From contig DATFGT010000058.1 in NCBI GenBank assembly GCA_035249175.1, forward strand, positions 11,267 to 75,266: 64,000 nucleotides of DNA, given 5' to 3'. Made by a program: the position numbers and the translations under genes. The notes under the pieces were generated by a model that saw only the letters and a program-made list of their open reading frames with translations, did no database searches and had not been told where the DNA came from. Source of the stretch: 66-474 sp035249175. GTDB lineage: Bacteria > Pseudomonadota > Gammaproteobacteria > Xanthomonadales > Rhodanobacteraceae. Positions within the stretch are counted from its first letter, which is position 1; each line of letters starts with the position of its first letter. Below, in pieces: positions 1 through 8,905 of the stretch.

Positions 1-441
1 CGCGACGGAGTGTCCGTTGATCGTGGTCAACGTCAGCGAAGGCGCGCTGCCGCGGATGCTGGCGCGGTCGGCTTCGTCGAAACCACCTTCCGAGCCGGCC
101 GCGTCGGCGATGTTCACGCCCGGCAATTGCGCGATGGTGTCGGCCACGTTCTTGGCCGGCAACTTGCCGATGTCCACGGCGGACACCACCTCGACCTGCG
201 AATTGGCCGCCTTCTTGGTTTCCAGCGACAGCGCCTGCGCGGCACGTACGCCGACGACCTGCACGGTCCCCAGGGTCTGCGCGGTCTGTTTCTGCTCAGC
301 GGCCTGCTTGTCCTTGGCGGCTTGCGACTGGTCGGTGTTGTTGGTCTGGTTTTGCAGCGAGGCGTTCTGCGCCTGGGCAGCTGCTGCGAACAACAGCGCC
401 GTGGCGATGCTCGCCGAAAGCATGCTCTTGCGAAATTTCAT
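1..441 (-). CDS. TonB-dependent receptor, N-terminal part (cut by window edge)
   Basis: Only the first 147 codons are present; the gene runs off the left edge. The start ATG at 441 follows a GAGAGGGG ribosome site. A signal peptide of about 25 residues ends in AQAQ, followed by a Gln/Asn-rich linker, a TonB-box-like stretch (TLGTVQVVGVRA, about residues 57-68) and the start of the plug domain (DIGKLPAKNVADTIAQLPGV, then RASIRGSAPSLTLTTINGHS). This RASIRG...NGH pattern is typical of the large Xanthomonadales receptor family that takes up carbohydrates through the outer membrane. It lies 68 bp downstream of glucokinase on the same strand and beside a GlcNAc locus, so uptake of GlcNAc or chito-oligosaccharides is inferred. 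Most of the barrel is not visible. Confidence 0.9.
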   Translation of the reverse strand, partial: MKFRKSMLSASIATALLFAAAAQAQNASLQNQTNNTDQSQAAKDKQAAEQKQTAQTLGTVQVVGVRAAQALSLETKKAANSQVEVVSAVDIGKLPAKNVADTIAQLPGVNIADAAGSEGGFDEADRASIRGSAPSLTLTTINGHSVA

Positions 442-509
442 GACGTACCCCTCTCTCGCTCACCAGGTGATGGGTGCCGAGGCACCCGAAATGTGTTGAG
501 GAAAATTCG

Positions 510-1571
510 TTACGCCGCCGTACCGTCTCCCATTGCACGGCGGCGCGTGGGACTTCGCATGTACGTGTCGAAATACCAGTGCGCGGCGCCCATCACGCCG
601 TGACGGCCGTGTTCGATCAGGCGCACCGGCACGCGCTGCAGGAATTCGCGCATGCCGCCTTTGCCGAGGAAGCGCTGCACGAAGCGGCTGTGCTGCAACA
701 GCTTGCGCATTTCCGGCAGGACGCCGCCGGCCAGGTACACGCCGCCATCCGCCATGAACGCCATGGCCAGGTTGCCCACGAAACTGCCGAGCGCGGCGCA
801 GAACACGTCCACGGTTTCTACGGCATCGGCGTCGCTGCCCGCGCAGGCCGCGGCGGTCACCGCTTCGGGCGTCGCGAAGCGCGATGGCCGTCCACGCAGC
901 GCGCACAAGGTCGTGTACAGCGTCAGCAAGCCCGGCCCCGACAGGATCCGTTCGTAAGGCACGTAGCCGCCATTCGGCGCCAGGTGGGCCAGCACTTCAC
1001 GTTCGCGTGCGTCGCCCGGCGCGAAATCCATCTGCCCCGCCTCGCTGGCGAGCACACGCACGCCGGCCGGACTCGCCAGCCGCACCGCCGCACCCAATCC
1101 GGTGCCTGGTCCCACCACCAGCGCCGGGCCATCCCCGCACGCATCGGGTCCGCACAGCAACAGGCTGCCGGTGCCCTTGACGTCGTCGAGTGCGTAGCCG
1201 AGCGCTTCGAAATCGTTGAGCAAGGCGACGTCATCGAACGCCAGTGCGTCGCGCAACTGCGACAGGCTGACCCGCCATGCCAAGTTATCGTTGACGATGG
1301 CATCGTCGATGACCTGCCCCGCGCAAGCGATCACGCAGCGCCGCACCGGCAGCGTGGCGTCGCCCTCGACGAACGCCGTGAGCAATTCCGGCAGTCCCGG
1401 AAAATCCGCGCAGGCGAACTTGCGATAGGCCAGCACCTCGAACTCGCGCTTGCCATCGGTGGCGGCGCGCATCAGCGCAACCCTCGCATGGGTTCCACCC
1501 ACATCCGCAGCCAGGAACGGCTGCGTGTGAAGGCCGGCATGCTGGGTCAAATGACTGGCGGCCACATTCAT
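510..1571 (-). CDS. glk: Glucokinase-family sugar kinase of the GlcNAc locus
   Basis: A protein of 353 residues of the bacterial glucokinase (Glk) family, which phosphorylates glucose with ATP in the cytoplasm. Visible motifs are the N-terminal phosphate-binding FLAADVGGTHARVAL, the ACAGQVIDDAIVNDNLAW segment, LLNDFEALGYAL and VVGPGTGLGAA. In Xanthomonadales GlcNAc clusters a member of this family often stands in for a GlcNAc kinase, so the substrate may be glucose, GlcNAc or both. The start is set at the ATG ending at 1571 because GAGAGCAGG lies just upstream; a TTG 15 bases further upstream (1586) is possible but has no ribosome site. It is divergent from nagP, probably shares NagR control with it, and is followed by the TonB receptor gene. 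Confidence 0.88.
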   Translation of the reverse strand: MNVAASHLTQHAGLHTQPFLAADVGGTHARVALMRAATDGKREFEVLAYRKFACADFPGLPELLTAFVEGDATLPVRRCVIACAGQVIDDAIVNDNLAWRVSLSQLRDALAFDDVALLNDFEALGYALDDVKGTGSLLLCGPDACGDGPALVVGPGTGLGAAVRLASPAGVRVLASEAGQMDFAPGDAREREVLAHLAPNGGYVPYERILSGPGLLTLYTTLCALRGRPSRFATPEAVTAAACAGSDADAVETVDVFCAALGSFVGNLAMAFMADGGVYLAGGVLPEMRKLLQHSRFVQRFLGKGGMREFLQRVPVRLIEHGRHGVMGAAHWYFDTYMRSPTRRRAMGDGTAA

Positions 1572-1612
1572 CCTGCTCTCGGGCAATTCGAACGGGCGCC
1601 AGTTTGGTCATG

Positions 1613-1630
1613 ATTGACAACGTTGTCAAT
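1613..1630. promoter_or_regulatory. Palindromic LacI-type operator, probable NagR box 1
   Basis: ATTGACAACGTTGTCAAT is a perfect 18-bp palindrome with the central CG typical of LacI-family operators. It lies about 40 bp upstream of the glucokinase start, where it could block the leftward promoter. The LacI regulator gene at 3237 is the obvious candidate to bind it. The palindrome is seen; the binding partner is inferred. Confidence 0.8.
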
Positions 1631-1805
1631 TTGCGATGCAACAATCCAAACCGGGGTAACGTTTGCGTTGCCTGATGCGGATATTCCCAATAAAATCGCG
1701 GCCTTTGCTGCCCAGGCAATGCTGCGTCGCATCAAATCCATTCTGCCGCAGGAGGCCTGTTTTTTGACAATCGGGACATGCGATACTCGACGCAAGACAC
1801 AGATA

Positions 1806-1819
1806 TGACAACGTTGACC
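1806..1819. promoter_or_regulatory. Second, imperfect LacI-type operator, probable NagR box 2
   Basis: TGACAACGTTGACC repeats the left half and centre of the palindrome at 1613-1630 exactly (TGACAACGTTG) and matches 5 of 7 right-half bases. It lies about 45 bp before the nagP start codon, so it probably controls the rightward promoter. Two boxes about 190 bp apart could also allow looping. Confidence 0.65.
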
Positions 1820-1864
1820 ACTCCATAATCCCGTCGCCGTCGAGGCACTCGCACAGGCTCGCCC

Positions 1865-3175
1865 ATGACCACCACCACCGCACCGCAGCAGTCGCATTAC
1901 GTGATGTCGATGGCGATCATCGGCATCCTGTTCTTCATCTTCGGATTCGTCACCTGGCTCAACTCGTCGCTGATCTTGTTCGTGAAGGTCGGGTTCAACG
2001 TGGACAACGTCGGGGCCTTCCTGATTCCGATGGCGTTCTATTTGTCCTACTTCTTCCTCGCGTTGCCTTCGGCCGTGGTGCTCAAGCGGACCGGCATGAA
2101 AAAAGGCATGGCCCTGGGCCTGCTGGTCATGGCCATCGGATCCGTCCTGTTCGCTTTTTTCATGGGTGGCTACAGCTACGTCGGCGCGCTGGTGGCACTG
2201 TTCGTGATCGGCGCCGGCCTGGCATTGCTGCAGACTGCCTCCAATCCGTACGTGAGCATCCTCGGCCCGATAGAGAGTGGCGCCAAGCGTGTGGCGATCA
2301 TGGGGATCTGCAACAAATTCGCCGGTGGTGTCGCGCCGTACGTGTTCGGCACCCTGCTGCTCAGCGGCGCTGCAGCCTATGCCGAGAAGATCAAGGCCGC
2401 CACCTCGCCGCAGGCGCGTTCGCTGCTGCAGCACGCGTTTGTGTCGCGCGCGGTGATGCCCTACGTGGTAATGGCGATAGTGCTGACATTGCTGGCGGTG
2501 TGGGTGGTGTTTTCCTCGCTGCCGGACATCAAACCTGACAGCCACCGTCAGTCATCGCAGGGCCAAGGACTGCGACGCAGCATCTTCAGCTTTCCGCACC
2601 TGTGGCTGGGCGTGGTATGCCTGTTCATTTACGTGGGCCTGGAGGTGATGGTCGGCGACGGCATCGTGATCTACGGACAGGCTTCGGGGCTGCCGCTCGA
2701 TATGGCCAAGCACCTCACGTCCTGGGTCATGGTCGGAATGCTGATCGGCTATCTGGCGGGAGTGGGTCTGACGCCGCGATTCATATCGCAGCAACGCTAT
2801 CTGGCAATTTCGGCAGTGCTGGGCGTGCTGTTCGCGTTCGGCGCATGGCAGACCCATGGCACGTTGTCGGTGGGCTTTGTCGCGGCGCTGGGATTTGCGA
2901 ATGCAATGATGTGGCCGGCGATCTTCCCCCTGGCCATCAAGGGTCTGGGAGACCGCACCGAGTTTGGCTCGGCGCTGCTGATCATGGGCATCGCGGGCGG
3001 CGCGCTGATCCCGCAGCTCTTCGTGCACCTGGAAGAAGTCATCAACTTCCAGTTGGCATTCCTGGTGGTGATGGTCCCTGGCTACCTCTACATTCTGTTC
3101 TATGGTGTGTCGGGGCACAAAGCCGGGCAAACCGGACGGACGGACGCGATTGATTCCGCCACCGCAACGTCCTGA
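1865..3175 (+). CDS. nagP: MFS N-acetylglucosamine/sugar transporter, NagP-like
   Basis: A 436-residue inner-membrane protein with about 12 hydrophobic segments, of the FucP/GluP branch of the major facilitator superfamily. After a short TTTAPQQSHY head the first helix reads MSMAIIGILFFIFGFVTWLN, typical of the glucose/galactose transporter group. Members of this group in Xanthomonadales and Alteromonadales (NagP) import free GlcNAc by proton symport. It is the first gene of the rightward group nagP-nagR-nagB-II-nagA, with a LacI-type operator 45 bp upstream. The specific substrate is inferred from the neighbours. Confidence 0.88.
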   Translation: MTTTTAPQQSHYVMSMAIIGILFFIFGFVTWLNSSLILFVKVGFNVDNVGAFLIPMAFYLSYFFLALPSAVVLKRTGMKKGMALGLLVMAIGSVLFAFFMGGYSYVGALVALFVIGAGLALLQTASNPYVSILGPIESGAKRVAIMGICNKFAGGVAPYVFGTLLLSGAAAYAEKIKAATSPQARSLLQHAFVSRAVMPYVVMAIVLTLLAVWVVFSSLPDIKPDSHRQSSQGQGLRRSIFSFPHLWLGVVCLFIYVGLEVMVGDGIVIYGQASGLPLDMAKHLTSWVMVGMLIGYLAGVGLTPRFISQQRYLAISAVLGVLFAFGAWQTHGTLSVGFVAALGFANAMMWPAIFPLAIKGLGDRTEFGSALLIMGIAGGALIPQLFVHLEEVINFQLAFLVVMVPGYLYILFYGVSGHKAGQTGRTDAIDSATATS

Positions 3176-3236
3176 AGCCGGACAGGCAACGCACATCGTG
3201 CGACCATTCCCACGGTCATCAATCGAGGAGCCTGCA

Positions 3237-4259
3237 TTGGGAACCGCCACCATCCGGGATGTCGCGAAACAAGCCCGGGTCTCGCTAAAAACGGTATCGC
3301 GGGTGATCAACCGCGAAGATTCGGTACGCGCGGAGACCCGCGATCGGGTGCTCCGCGCCATCGAACAGCTCGGTTATCGACCCGACTTGTCCGCACGCAG
3401 CCTGCGCAGCGCCAAGGCCTACGCGATCGGACTGGTTTACGACAATCCCAATCCCTACTACATCATCGCCGTGCAGCAGGGTACGCTGGCCGCCTGCCGC
3501 GAAATGGGATTCGGTTTGCAGATCCACCCTTGTGATTCGCGGGCGCCCAAACTCGCCGAAGAGTTGCGCGACCTCGCGCACCGCTCCCGGCTGGCCGGCC
3601 TGGTGCTGGCACCGCCGATGTCCGAACGCATGGCGCTGCTGCGCGAACTGGCGGCGTACAACATTCCGCTGGTGCGCGTCATTTCGGCCGCCGAGGACCC
3701 ACGTGACGGTTTTCCCTGCGTGTTCGTGGACGACCGCGACGCTGCCTATGCGATCACCGCCTACCTGATCCAGCTCGGCCACGTGCGCATCGGTTTCCTG
3801 TGGGGCGGCAAGCAGCACCGCTCCAGTCCCGAGCGCTACAAGGGCTATGAAAAAGCATTGCACGACTACGGCGTACCTCTGCAAGAGGAACTCGTGCTCG
3901 AAGGCGACTATTCGTTCGATGACGGCTTCCGTGGCGCGCGCCGCTTGCTCGGCCTGGCCGAACCGCCGACGGCGATATTCGGTTCCAACGATGAAATCGC
4001 GGCCGGCGTGCTGGCGGCCGCGCGCGCGGCAGGCCTGCACGTCCCCTACGACCTCTCCGTGGCCGGCTTCGAAGACAGTCCATTTTCGCGCCATTCCTGG
4101 CCGTCACTGACCACCTCGCGGCAACGCACCGAATTGATCGCGGAACATGCCGCGCGATTGTTGATCGCGCAGATCCACGGCAACGATGTTGAAAACGAAG
4201 GTTTCAGTCCCGAACTTGTGGTGCGCGGTTCAACCGCCCCGCCTCGGCCACGACAATGA
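3237..4259 (+). CDS. nagR: LacI-family regulator of GlcNAc use, NagR-like
   Basis: A 340-residue LacI/GalR regulator. The N-terminal helix-turn-helix reads TIRDVAKQARVSLKTVSRVI and is followed by the hinge (LGYRPDLSARSLRSAKAYAIGLV) and a periplasmic-binding-protein-like effector domain containing VFVDDRDAAYAITAYLIQLGH and AIFGSNDEIAAGVL. The TTG at 3237 is chosen because GAGGAG sits 6 bases upstream and the DNA-binding domain begins at once (GTATIRDVA). The reading frame is open further upstream to 3102, inside nagP, but that stretch does not look like protein. Its stop overlaps the next ATG as ATGA. It probably represses both divergent units through the palindromes at 1613 and 1806, with a GlcNAc-derived effector. 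Confidence 0.88.
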   Translation: MGTATIRDVAKQARVSLKTVSRVINREDSVRAETRDRVLRAIEQLGYRPDLSARSLRSAKAYAIGLVYDNPNPYYIIAVQQGTLAACREMGFGLQIHPCDSRAPKLAEELRDLAHRSRLAGLVLAPPMSERMALLRELAAYNIPLVRVISAAEDPRDGFPCVFVDDRDAAYAITAYLIQLGHVRIGFLWGGKQHRSSPERYKGYEKALHDYGVPLQEELVLEGDYSFDDGFRGARRLLGLAEPPTAIFGSNDEIAAGVLAAARAAGLHVPYDLSVAGFEDSPFSRHSWPSLTTSRQRTELIAEHAARLLIAQIHGNDVENEGFSPELVVRGSTAPPRPRQ

Positions 4260-5332
4260 AGGAACCATGCGCCACAATGTCTTCACCCGACGCCCTCGCA
4301 ATTCAACCTGAATCCACCGCGTTGCACCGGGAAGCGGCTGCCGCAGCCGAAACCGTTGCCAGACAACTCGAACGCAACGATGCCGGCGTGCGCGAACTCG
4401 CGGCGAAATTGCGCGACGACCCGCCGCCTTTCGTCGTCACCTGCGCGCGCGGCAGTTCCGATCACGCCGCCACCTACGCCAAGTACGTGATCGAAACGCA
4501 AACCGGTTGTGTGACGGCCTCGGCGTCGCCGTCCGTCGAATCCATTTACGCCGTGCCGCTGAAGCTCCAGGGCGCGCTGTATCTCGTCATTTCGCAATCG
4601 GGTGCAAGCCCCGACCTGCTGCGCAGCGCCGAGGCCGCGCGCGATGCCGGCGCGCACGTGGTCGCCCTGGTCAATGCGGAAAATTCGCCCCTGGCCGCGC
4701 TCGCGGAAACCGTGATTCCACTGCAGGCCGGACCGGAAAAAAGCGTCGCGGCCACCAAGAGTTTCATCGGTTCACTGACCGCCATCCTGCACCTGACCGC
4801 GCACTGGCGACGCGACACCGCGCTGCTCGGAGCTCTGCACAAGCTGCCGGAACAGTTGCGCCGCGCATTCGCGCTCGACTGGTCGCCGCTGGTCGACGGC
4901 CTGCGCGACATGCGCGACCTGTTCGTGCTGGGCCGCGGCTATGGCCTCGCCGCAGCGCAGGAAGCGGCGCTGAAATTGAAGGAAACCTGCGCGCTGCACG
5001 CCGAGGCCTTCAGCAGCGCGGAAGTTCGCCATGGCCCAATGGAACTGGTCGGTCCGCGCCTGCCGGTGCTGTTGTTTGCGCAGCAGGATCACGCGCTTGC
5101 GGGTGTGCTTGCCACCGCCGATGATTTCCGTCGGCGCGGCGCCGATGTGTGGACGGCAGCGCCCCTCGCGACCGGCCACAACGCGCTTCCGATCATTGCG
5201 ACCGAGCACGCGATGTGCGCGCCCATCCTCGCGATCCAGAGTTTCTATCGCGCCGTCAACGCGCTGTCGATCGCGCGCGGCCGCGATCCGGATCACCCGC
5301 CGCACCTTGCCAAGGTCACCGAGACCGTCTGA
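4256..5332 (+). CDS. nagB-II: SIS-domain glucosamine-6-phosphate deaminase, NagB-II type
   Basis: A 358-residue protein with two SIS (sugar isomerase) domains but without the glutamine amidotransferase domain of GlmS. Sugar-phosphate-binding motifs are CARGSSDHAATYAKY (about residues 63-77), ISQSGASPDLLRSA (about 112-125) and EKSVAATKSF (about 161-170). Such stand-alone proteins in nag operons are the alternative deaminase that turns glucosamine-6-phosphate into fructose-6-phosphate and ammonia. The ATG at 4256 overlaps the nagR stop as ATGA, which suggests translational coupling; an in-frame ATG at 4277 is a plausible alternative start. The stop overlaps the nagA start (TGATG). Confidence 0.88.
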   Translation: MKEPCATMSSPDALAIQPESTALHREAAAAAETVARQLERNDAGVRELAAKLRDDPPPFVVTCARGSSDHAATYAKYVIETQTGCVTASASPSVESIYAVPLKLQGALYLVISQSGASPDLLRSAEAARDAGAHVVALVNAENSPLAALAETVIPLQAGPEKSVAATKSFIGSLTAILHLTAHWRRDTALLGALHKLPEQLRRAFALDWSPLVDGLRDMRDLFVLGRGYGLAAAQEAALKLKETCALHAEAFSSAEVRHGPMELVGPRLPVLLFAQQDHALAGVLATADDFRRRGADVWTAAPLATGHNALPIIATEHAMCAPILAIQSFYRAVNALSIARGRDPDHPPHLAKVTETV

Positions 5333-6474
5333 TGTCGAGGGCGCTGATCAATGCACGCGTGCTTTCCGCCCAAGGATGGCGAGACGACGTTGCCGTGGTC
5401 GTGAAAGACGCACGGATTCGGGCACTCGTAGCACCAAACGACATTCCAGCCGGCGCGCAAATACATGACTTGTCGGGGGGGATGCTGTTGCCCGGCTTCA
5501 TCGATTGCCAGGTGAACGGCGGCGGCGGGGTATTGTTCAACGATCAGCCCACGGTGGAAGGTATCCGCGCGATCGGCATTGCCCATCGTCGATTCGGCAC
5601 CACCGGTTTCCTGCCCACACTGATCAGTGACACCACCGACAAGATGCGTGCCGCGATTGCCGCCGCCGACATTGCGATGGCGGAAGCCGTGCCGGGTGTC
5701 CTGGGCATCCATCTCGAAGGGCCGTTCATCAGCCGCGAACGCAAGGGCGTGCACGCGGCAAAATATCTGCACGCGCCTGACGCCGACGAGCTGCGCGTGG
5801 CCGAATCCCTGCGACGGGGCAAAACTCTCTTGACGCTTGCGCCCGAATGCGTGACACCGGGTGTGATTCGAAACCTCGTCGCAGCAGGCGTGATCATCGC
5901 CGCCGGTCATTCCAACGCGGCTTACTCGACCGTGCGCACCGCGCTCGATGCGGGCGTGCGCGGATTCACCCATCTCTTCAATGCGATGTCCCCGCTGACC
6001 AGTCGCGCACCGGGCGTGGTCGGGGCGGCATTGGACGATGCGAACTCGTGGTGTGGCGTGATCGTGGACGGCCACCACGTCGATGCCGCCAGCTTGCGCG
6101 TCGCACTGAAAGCCAAACCGCGCGGCAAGATTTTCCTGGTGACCGACGCGATGCCGCCGGTAGGCGCAGCCGATCCCTCGTATCTCCTCAATGGCGAAAC
6201 GATCGTCGCACGCGACGGCATTTGCCAGACGGCTTCCGGCACGCTCGCCGGTTCTGCGCTCAGCATGATCGATGCCGTGCGCAACGCGGTTGAAATGCTC
6301 GACGTGCCTCTCGATGAAGCGGCGAGGATGGCGTCGACCTATCCGGCGGATTTCCTGGGACTCAGCGCGACACGCGGTCGCATCGAAGCAGGCTATGGCG
6401 CCGACTTCACCGTCGTCGACCGGGACTTGCAGGTGACGGAAACCTGGATCGGCGGCGTGGCGCAGACTGCGTGA
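5332..6474 (+). CDS. nagA: N-acetylglucosamine-6-phosphate deacetylase
   Basis: A 380-residue amidohydrolase-fold enzyme that removes acetate from GlcNAc-6-phosphate. The metal site and substrate pocket are visible: PGFIDCQVNGGGG (about residues 54-66), LEGPFISRERKGVH with the metal-binding Glu (about 128-141), AGHSNA, GFTHLFNAMSPL, and VTDAMPPVG with the catalytic Asp. The ATG at 5332 shares a base with the stop of the preceding gene, so the two are translationally coupled. Together with the transporter, the kinase and the deaminase it completes a GlcNAc to fructose-6-phosphate route. The last 68 bases overlap the convergent pseudouridine synthase gene. Confidence 0.93.
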   Translation: MSRALINARVLSAQGWRDDVAVVVKDARIRALVAPNDIPAGAQIHDLSGGMLLPGFIDCQVNGGGGVLFNDQPTVEGIRAIGIAHRRFGTTGFLPTLISDTTDKMRAAIAAADIAMAEAVPGVLGIHLEGPFISRERKGVHAAKYLHAPDADELRVAESLRRGKTLLTLAPECVTPGVIRNLVAAGVIIAAGHSNAAYSTVRTALDAGVRGFTHLFNAMSPLTSRAPGVVGAALDDANSWCGVIVDGHHVDAASLRVALKAKPRGKIFLVTDAMPPVGAADPSYLLNGETIVARDGICQTASGTLAGSALSMIDAVRNAVEMLDVPLDEAARMASTYPADFLGLSATRGRIEAGYGADFTVVDRDLQVTETWIGGVAQTA

Positions 6475-7345
6475 CGCCGTTCGCGTCGGGCGTACCGGCA
6501 TTCCGGGGCGCGCCGGACAAGTCACGAATCTCCGACTCGCTCAACTCGCGCCACGCCCCCTTGGGAAGATCGCCGAGGTGCAGGCTACCGATCGACACCC
6601 GCATCAGGCGCAACACTTCGTGACCACAGGCCGTGAGCATCCGGCGGATCTGCCGATTGCGTCCCTCCGCGAGCACGATCTCGAGCCATGTATTTTTCTC
6701 GCCGCCCCCGATCGTCCGCACCGATTTCGCCGACAGATGTTCGCCGCGGTCGGTCAGGCCGCTGCACAGTCGTTTCAATGCGGCGTCACCAAGCACTCCG
6801 CGAATCTGCACGCGATAGGTTTTCAAGACGTGCAGATGAGGTTCGGTGATCCGCGCCGCCCATACCGGATCGTTGCTCATCAACAACAGCCCCTCGCTGG
6901 CCTTGTCCAGCCTGCCGACCGGCGCGAGCCACGGCAGGCCCGCATCGCGCAGCAAGGCGTACACCGTTTCGCGGCCCTGCTCGTCGGAAGTGGTGACCAG
7001 CAAGCCACGCGGTTTGTTGAGCACGATGCAGGTGCGCTCGCTCGAACCCAGCATGACGCCATCCAGCTCGATGCGATTGATCGCGGCATCGACCGGCGTT
7101 TCGGGATCAAGTACGACCGCGCCGTTCACGCACACGCGGCCTGACGCGATTCGACGCGCCGCTTCGCTGCGCGAACACACCCCCATGCGCGACAGCACAC
7201 GCGCCAACCCGTGGCGTGGCAGACGCACCGAAATCTCGCCGCGTGCCGGACTGCCCGAAGGCAACGGTTGCGACACCGGATTTTTGCGCACAAAAGCCAC
7301 GATGGATGTGCCCTCCCCGAAGGAGAACCTCTGAAGAACCGTCAC
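6407..7345 (-). CDS. RsuA/RluB/RluE-family 16S/23S rRNA pseudouridine synthase
   Basis: A cytoplasmic enzyme converting a specific rRNA uridine to pseudouridine. An S4 RNA-binding domain (HGLARVLSRMGVCSRSEAAR) is followed by the catalytic domain with the diagnostic GRLDKASEGLLLMSND, whose Asp is the catalytic residue, then LAEGRNRQIRRML. The S4-plus-catalytic layout fits the RsuA/RluB/RluE/RluF group; the exact target nucleotide cannot be told. The frame is open to a GTG at 7345, and GTG at 7300 or 7291, behind a GGGGAGG stretch, are likelier starts. The Pro/Arg-rich C-terminal tail overlaps nagA by 68 bases on the opposite strand. Confidence 0.85.
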   Translation of the reverse strand: MTVLQRFSFGEGTSIVAFVRKNPVSQPLPSGSPARGEISVRLPRHGLARVLSRMGVCSRSEAARRIASGRVCVNGAVVLDPETPVDAAINRIELDGVMLGSSERTCIVLNKPRGLLVTTSDEQGRETVYALLRDAGLPWLAPVGRLDKASEGLLLMSNDPVWAARITEPHLHVLKTYRVQIRGVLGDAALKRLCSGLTDRGEHLSAKSVRTIGGGEKNTWLEIVLAEGRNRQIRRMLTACGHEVLRLMRVSIGSLHLGDLPKGAWRELSESEIRDLSGAPRNAGTPDANGVTQSAPRRRSRFPSPASPGRRR

Positions 7346-7471
7346 GAGCGAAGGTGGATTGCATGACGCCGGAGCGCAGCAAGCGGAGCGTACACGTCAG
7401 TACGTGAGCATTGCGAGCACCACTGGCGCACAAGTCCACCCAGCGCAGCAGGTTGTTCAGGGCTCCAAAAG

Positions 7472-7500
7472 AAAAAGCCCGGCACAGGGCCGGGCTTTTT
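7472..7500. terminator. Intrinsic terminator downstream of ompA (bidirectional)
   Basis: AAAAAGCCCGGC, a 5-nt loop, GCCGGGCTTTTT: a 7-bp GC stem with T runs on both strands. It lies about 50 bp after the ompA stop. The rest of the 7346-7552 gap has no supportable gene. Confidence 0.9.
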
Positions 7501-7552
7501 CGTATCACATCGGAATCCTCGGCAATGAGCTGCCGATTCCTCCGCGAATGAC

Positions 7553-8722
7553 TTACATGCTGCCCTCCTGGGGCTGCTCGACCTTGAACTCGACGCGGCG
7601 GTTGCGCTGACGGCCAGCCGCGGTCTTGTTGGTATCGATCGGGTTGGTTTCGCCAAAGCCCTTCGTCGCGGTAATGCGGCTCGCATCGATGCCATGCGAC
7701 GTCAGGTACTGATCGACAATGTTGGCACGACGCTCGGACAGACCCTGGTTGTACTGGTCGGTACCGACCGAATCGGTGTAGCCATCGATTTCGATCTTGA
7801 CCTGCGGATAGCGGTTCAAGGTGTCGACGGCCTGGTCCAGGATCGCCACGGAGTCGGCTGCCGGCGGCTTCAGCGTCGGACCAATATTGGACTCACCCTT
7901 CTTCGGACGATCGAACTTGAAGTTCACGCCACGCAGATCGATGACCACGTTCTGCGGCGGTGGCGGCGGCGGCGGAGCAGCCGGCGGTGGCGGCGGCGGA
8001 GCAGCCGGTGGCGGCGGCGGAGCAGGATGACCCATGTTGAACACCAGGGCGATGGTGGCCATCGAATCCAGCCACTGCTTCGGGCCATAGGTGTGCGGCA
8101 GGCCCGGACCAGCGAAGCCAGCTTCCTGCGCCGAGGTGGTGTCACGGTAGTAACGCGCCGCGATTTCGCCACGCAAGGCGACGCGGTCGCTGACGTTGTA
8201 CAGCACGCCCACGCCGACCGTCGCACCCGGACCCCAACCGGAGCCCTTCGCCGGCCCCAAACATCCACAAGCGCCGCCGGCTTCGGCCAGCTCGCTCGAT
8301 ACCGCGGCGTGACGCCACATGCCGATGCCAGCCATGATGTACGGACGCCACTGCGCCGCTGGATCCATGAAGTAGTAGCGGGCCGCAACGTCGAGACCCA
8401 GAGTCTCCCACTGCTTGCCGGCGCGGATGGACGAATCCTTGTAATCGGCATTGTCGCCCGTGGCTTCAACATCCAGGGTGAAATGCGGGTTCACCCAGAA
8501 CCCAACACCGAGGCCACCGACCGGATCCGACTGCACCTGGCGATCACTATCGGGAATCACCACGCCGATGCGCGGCACGATGTACCAGTTGCCATAGTTG
8601 GGGCTCGCAAAGCTACCCGTTGTTTCTGCCGCTGCCCCGGTGTCCTGGGCGTGTGCAACCGACATCACGCCTACAGTACCCAAGGCCAGCGCGATGACCG
8701 CGAACAAGCCGTTACGTTTCAT
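7553..8722 (-). CDS. ompA: OmpA-family outer-membrane protein
   Basis: A 389-residue protein. A signal peptide (MKRNGLFAVIALALGTVGVM...AHAQ) precedes an eight-strand-type barrel domain (about residues 30-245), a proline/alanine hinge made of runs of four to seven prolines, and a C-terminal peptidoglycan-binding OmpA domain (about 275-385) with YPQVKIEIDGYTDSVG, LSERRANIVDQYL and RNRRVEFKV. It links the outer membrane to the cell wall. The start is the ATG at 8722 behind GAGGAG. A C-G-C stretch (GGACGCLGP) sits in one barrel loop. It is a monocistronic gene with a strong terminator. T-rich DNA near 8850-8870 probably holds the promoter. Confidence 0.93.
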   Translation of the reverse strand: MKRNGLFAVIALALGTVGVMSVAHAQDTGAAAETTGSFASPNYGNWYIVPRIGVVIPDSDRQVQSDPVGGLGVGFWVNPHFTLDVEATGDNADYKDSSIRAGKQWETLGLDVAARYYFMDPAAQWRPYIMAGIGMWRHAAVSSELAEAGGACGCLGPAKGSGWGPGATVGVGVLYNVSDRVALRGEIAARYYRDTTSAQEAGFAGPGLPHTYGPKQWLDSMATIALVFNMGHPAPPPPPAAPPPPPPAAPPPPPPPQNVVIDLRGVNFKFDRPKKGESNIGPTLKPPAADSVAILDQAVDTLNRYPQVKIEIDGYTDSVGTDQYNQGLSERRANIVDQYLTSHGIDASRITATKGFGETNPIDTNKTAAGRQRNRRVEFKVEQPQEGSM

Positions 8723-8905
8723 CGGTAAGTCTCCTCGTTGTTGATTCTTCAGGTTCGGCCATTTCGACACGAACCGTGTTCCCAGATACAAGACTACTGC
8801 GCGGATTGCGCCCCAACTAGCCCCGACGCATTCCGCTACGGCAGCGCCAGTTTAGCAAAAAACAAACAAATTCGCCGGAAGGCCGCATTGCCGTTCATGC
8901 AGAAC

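Noticed and set aside
7107..7508. Minus-strand frame reading through the ompA terminator into the pseudouridine synthase gene
   Set aside because: It starts inside the terminator hairpin and overlaps a real gene in another frame. The 7346-7470 stretch may be a dispersed non-coding repeat but I cannot show a second copy here.
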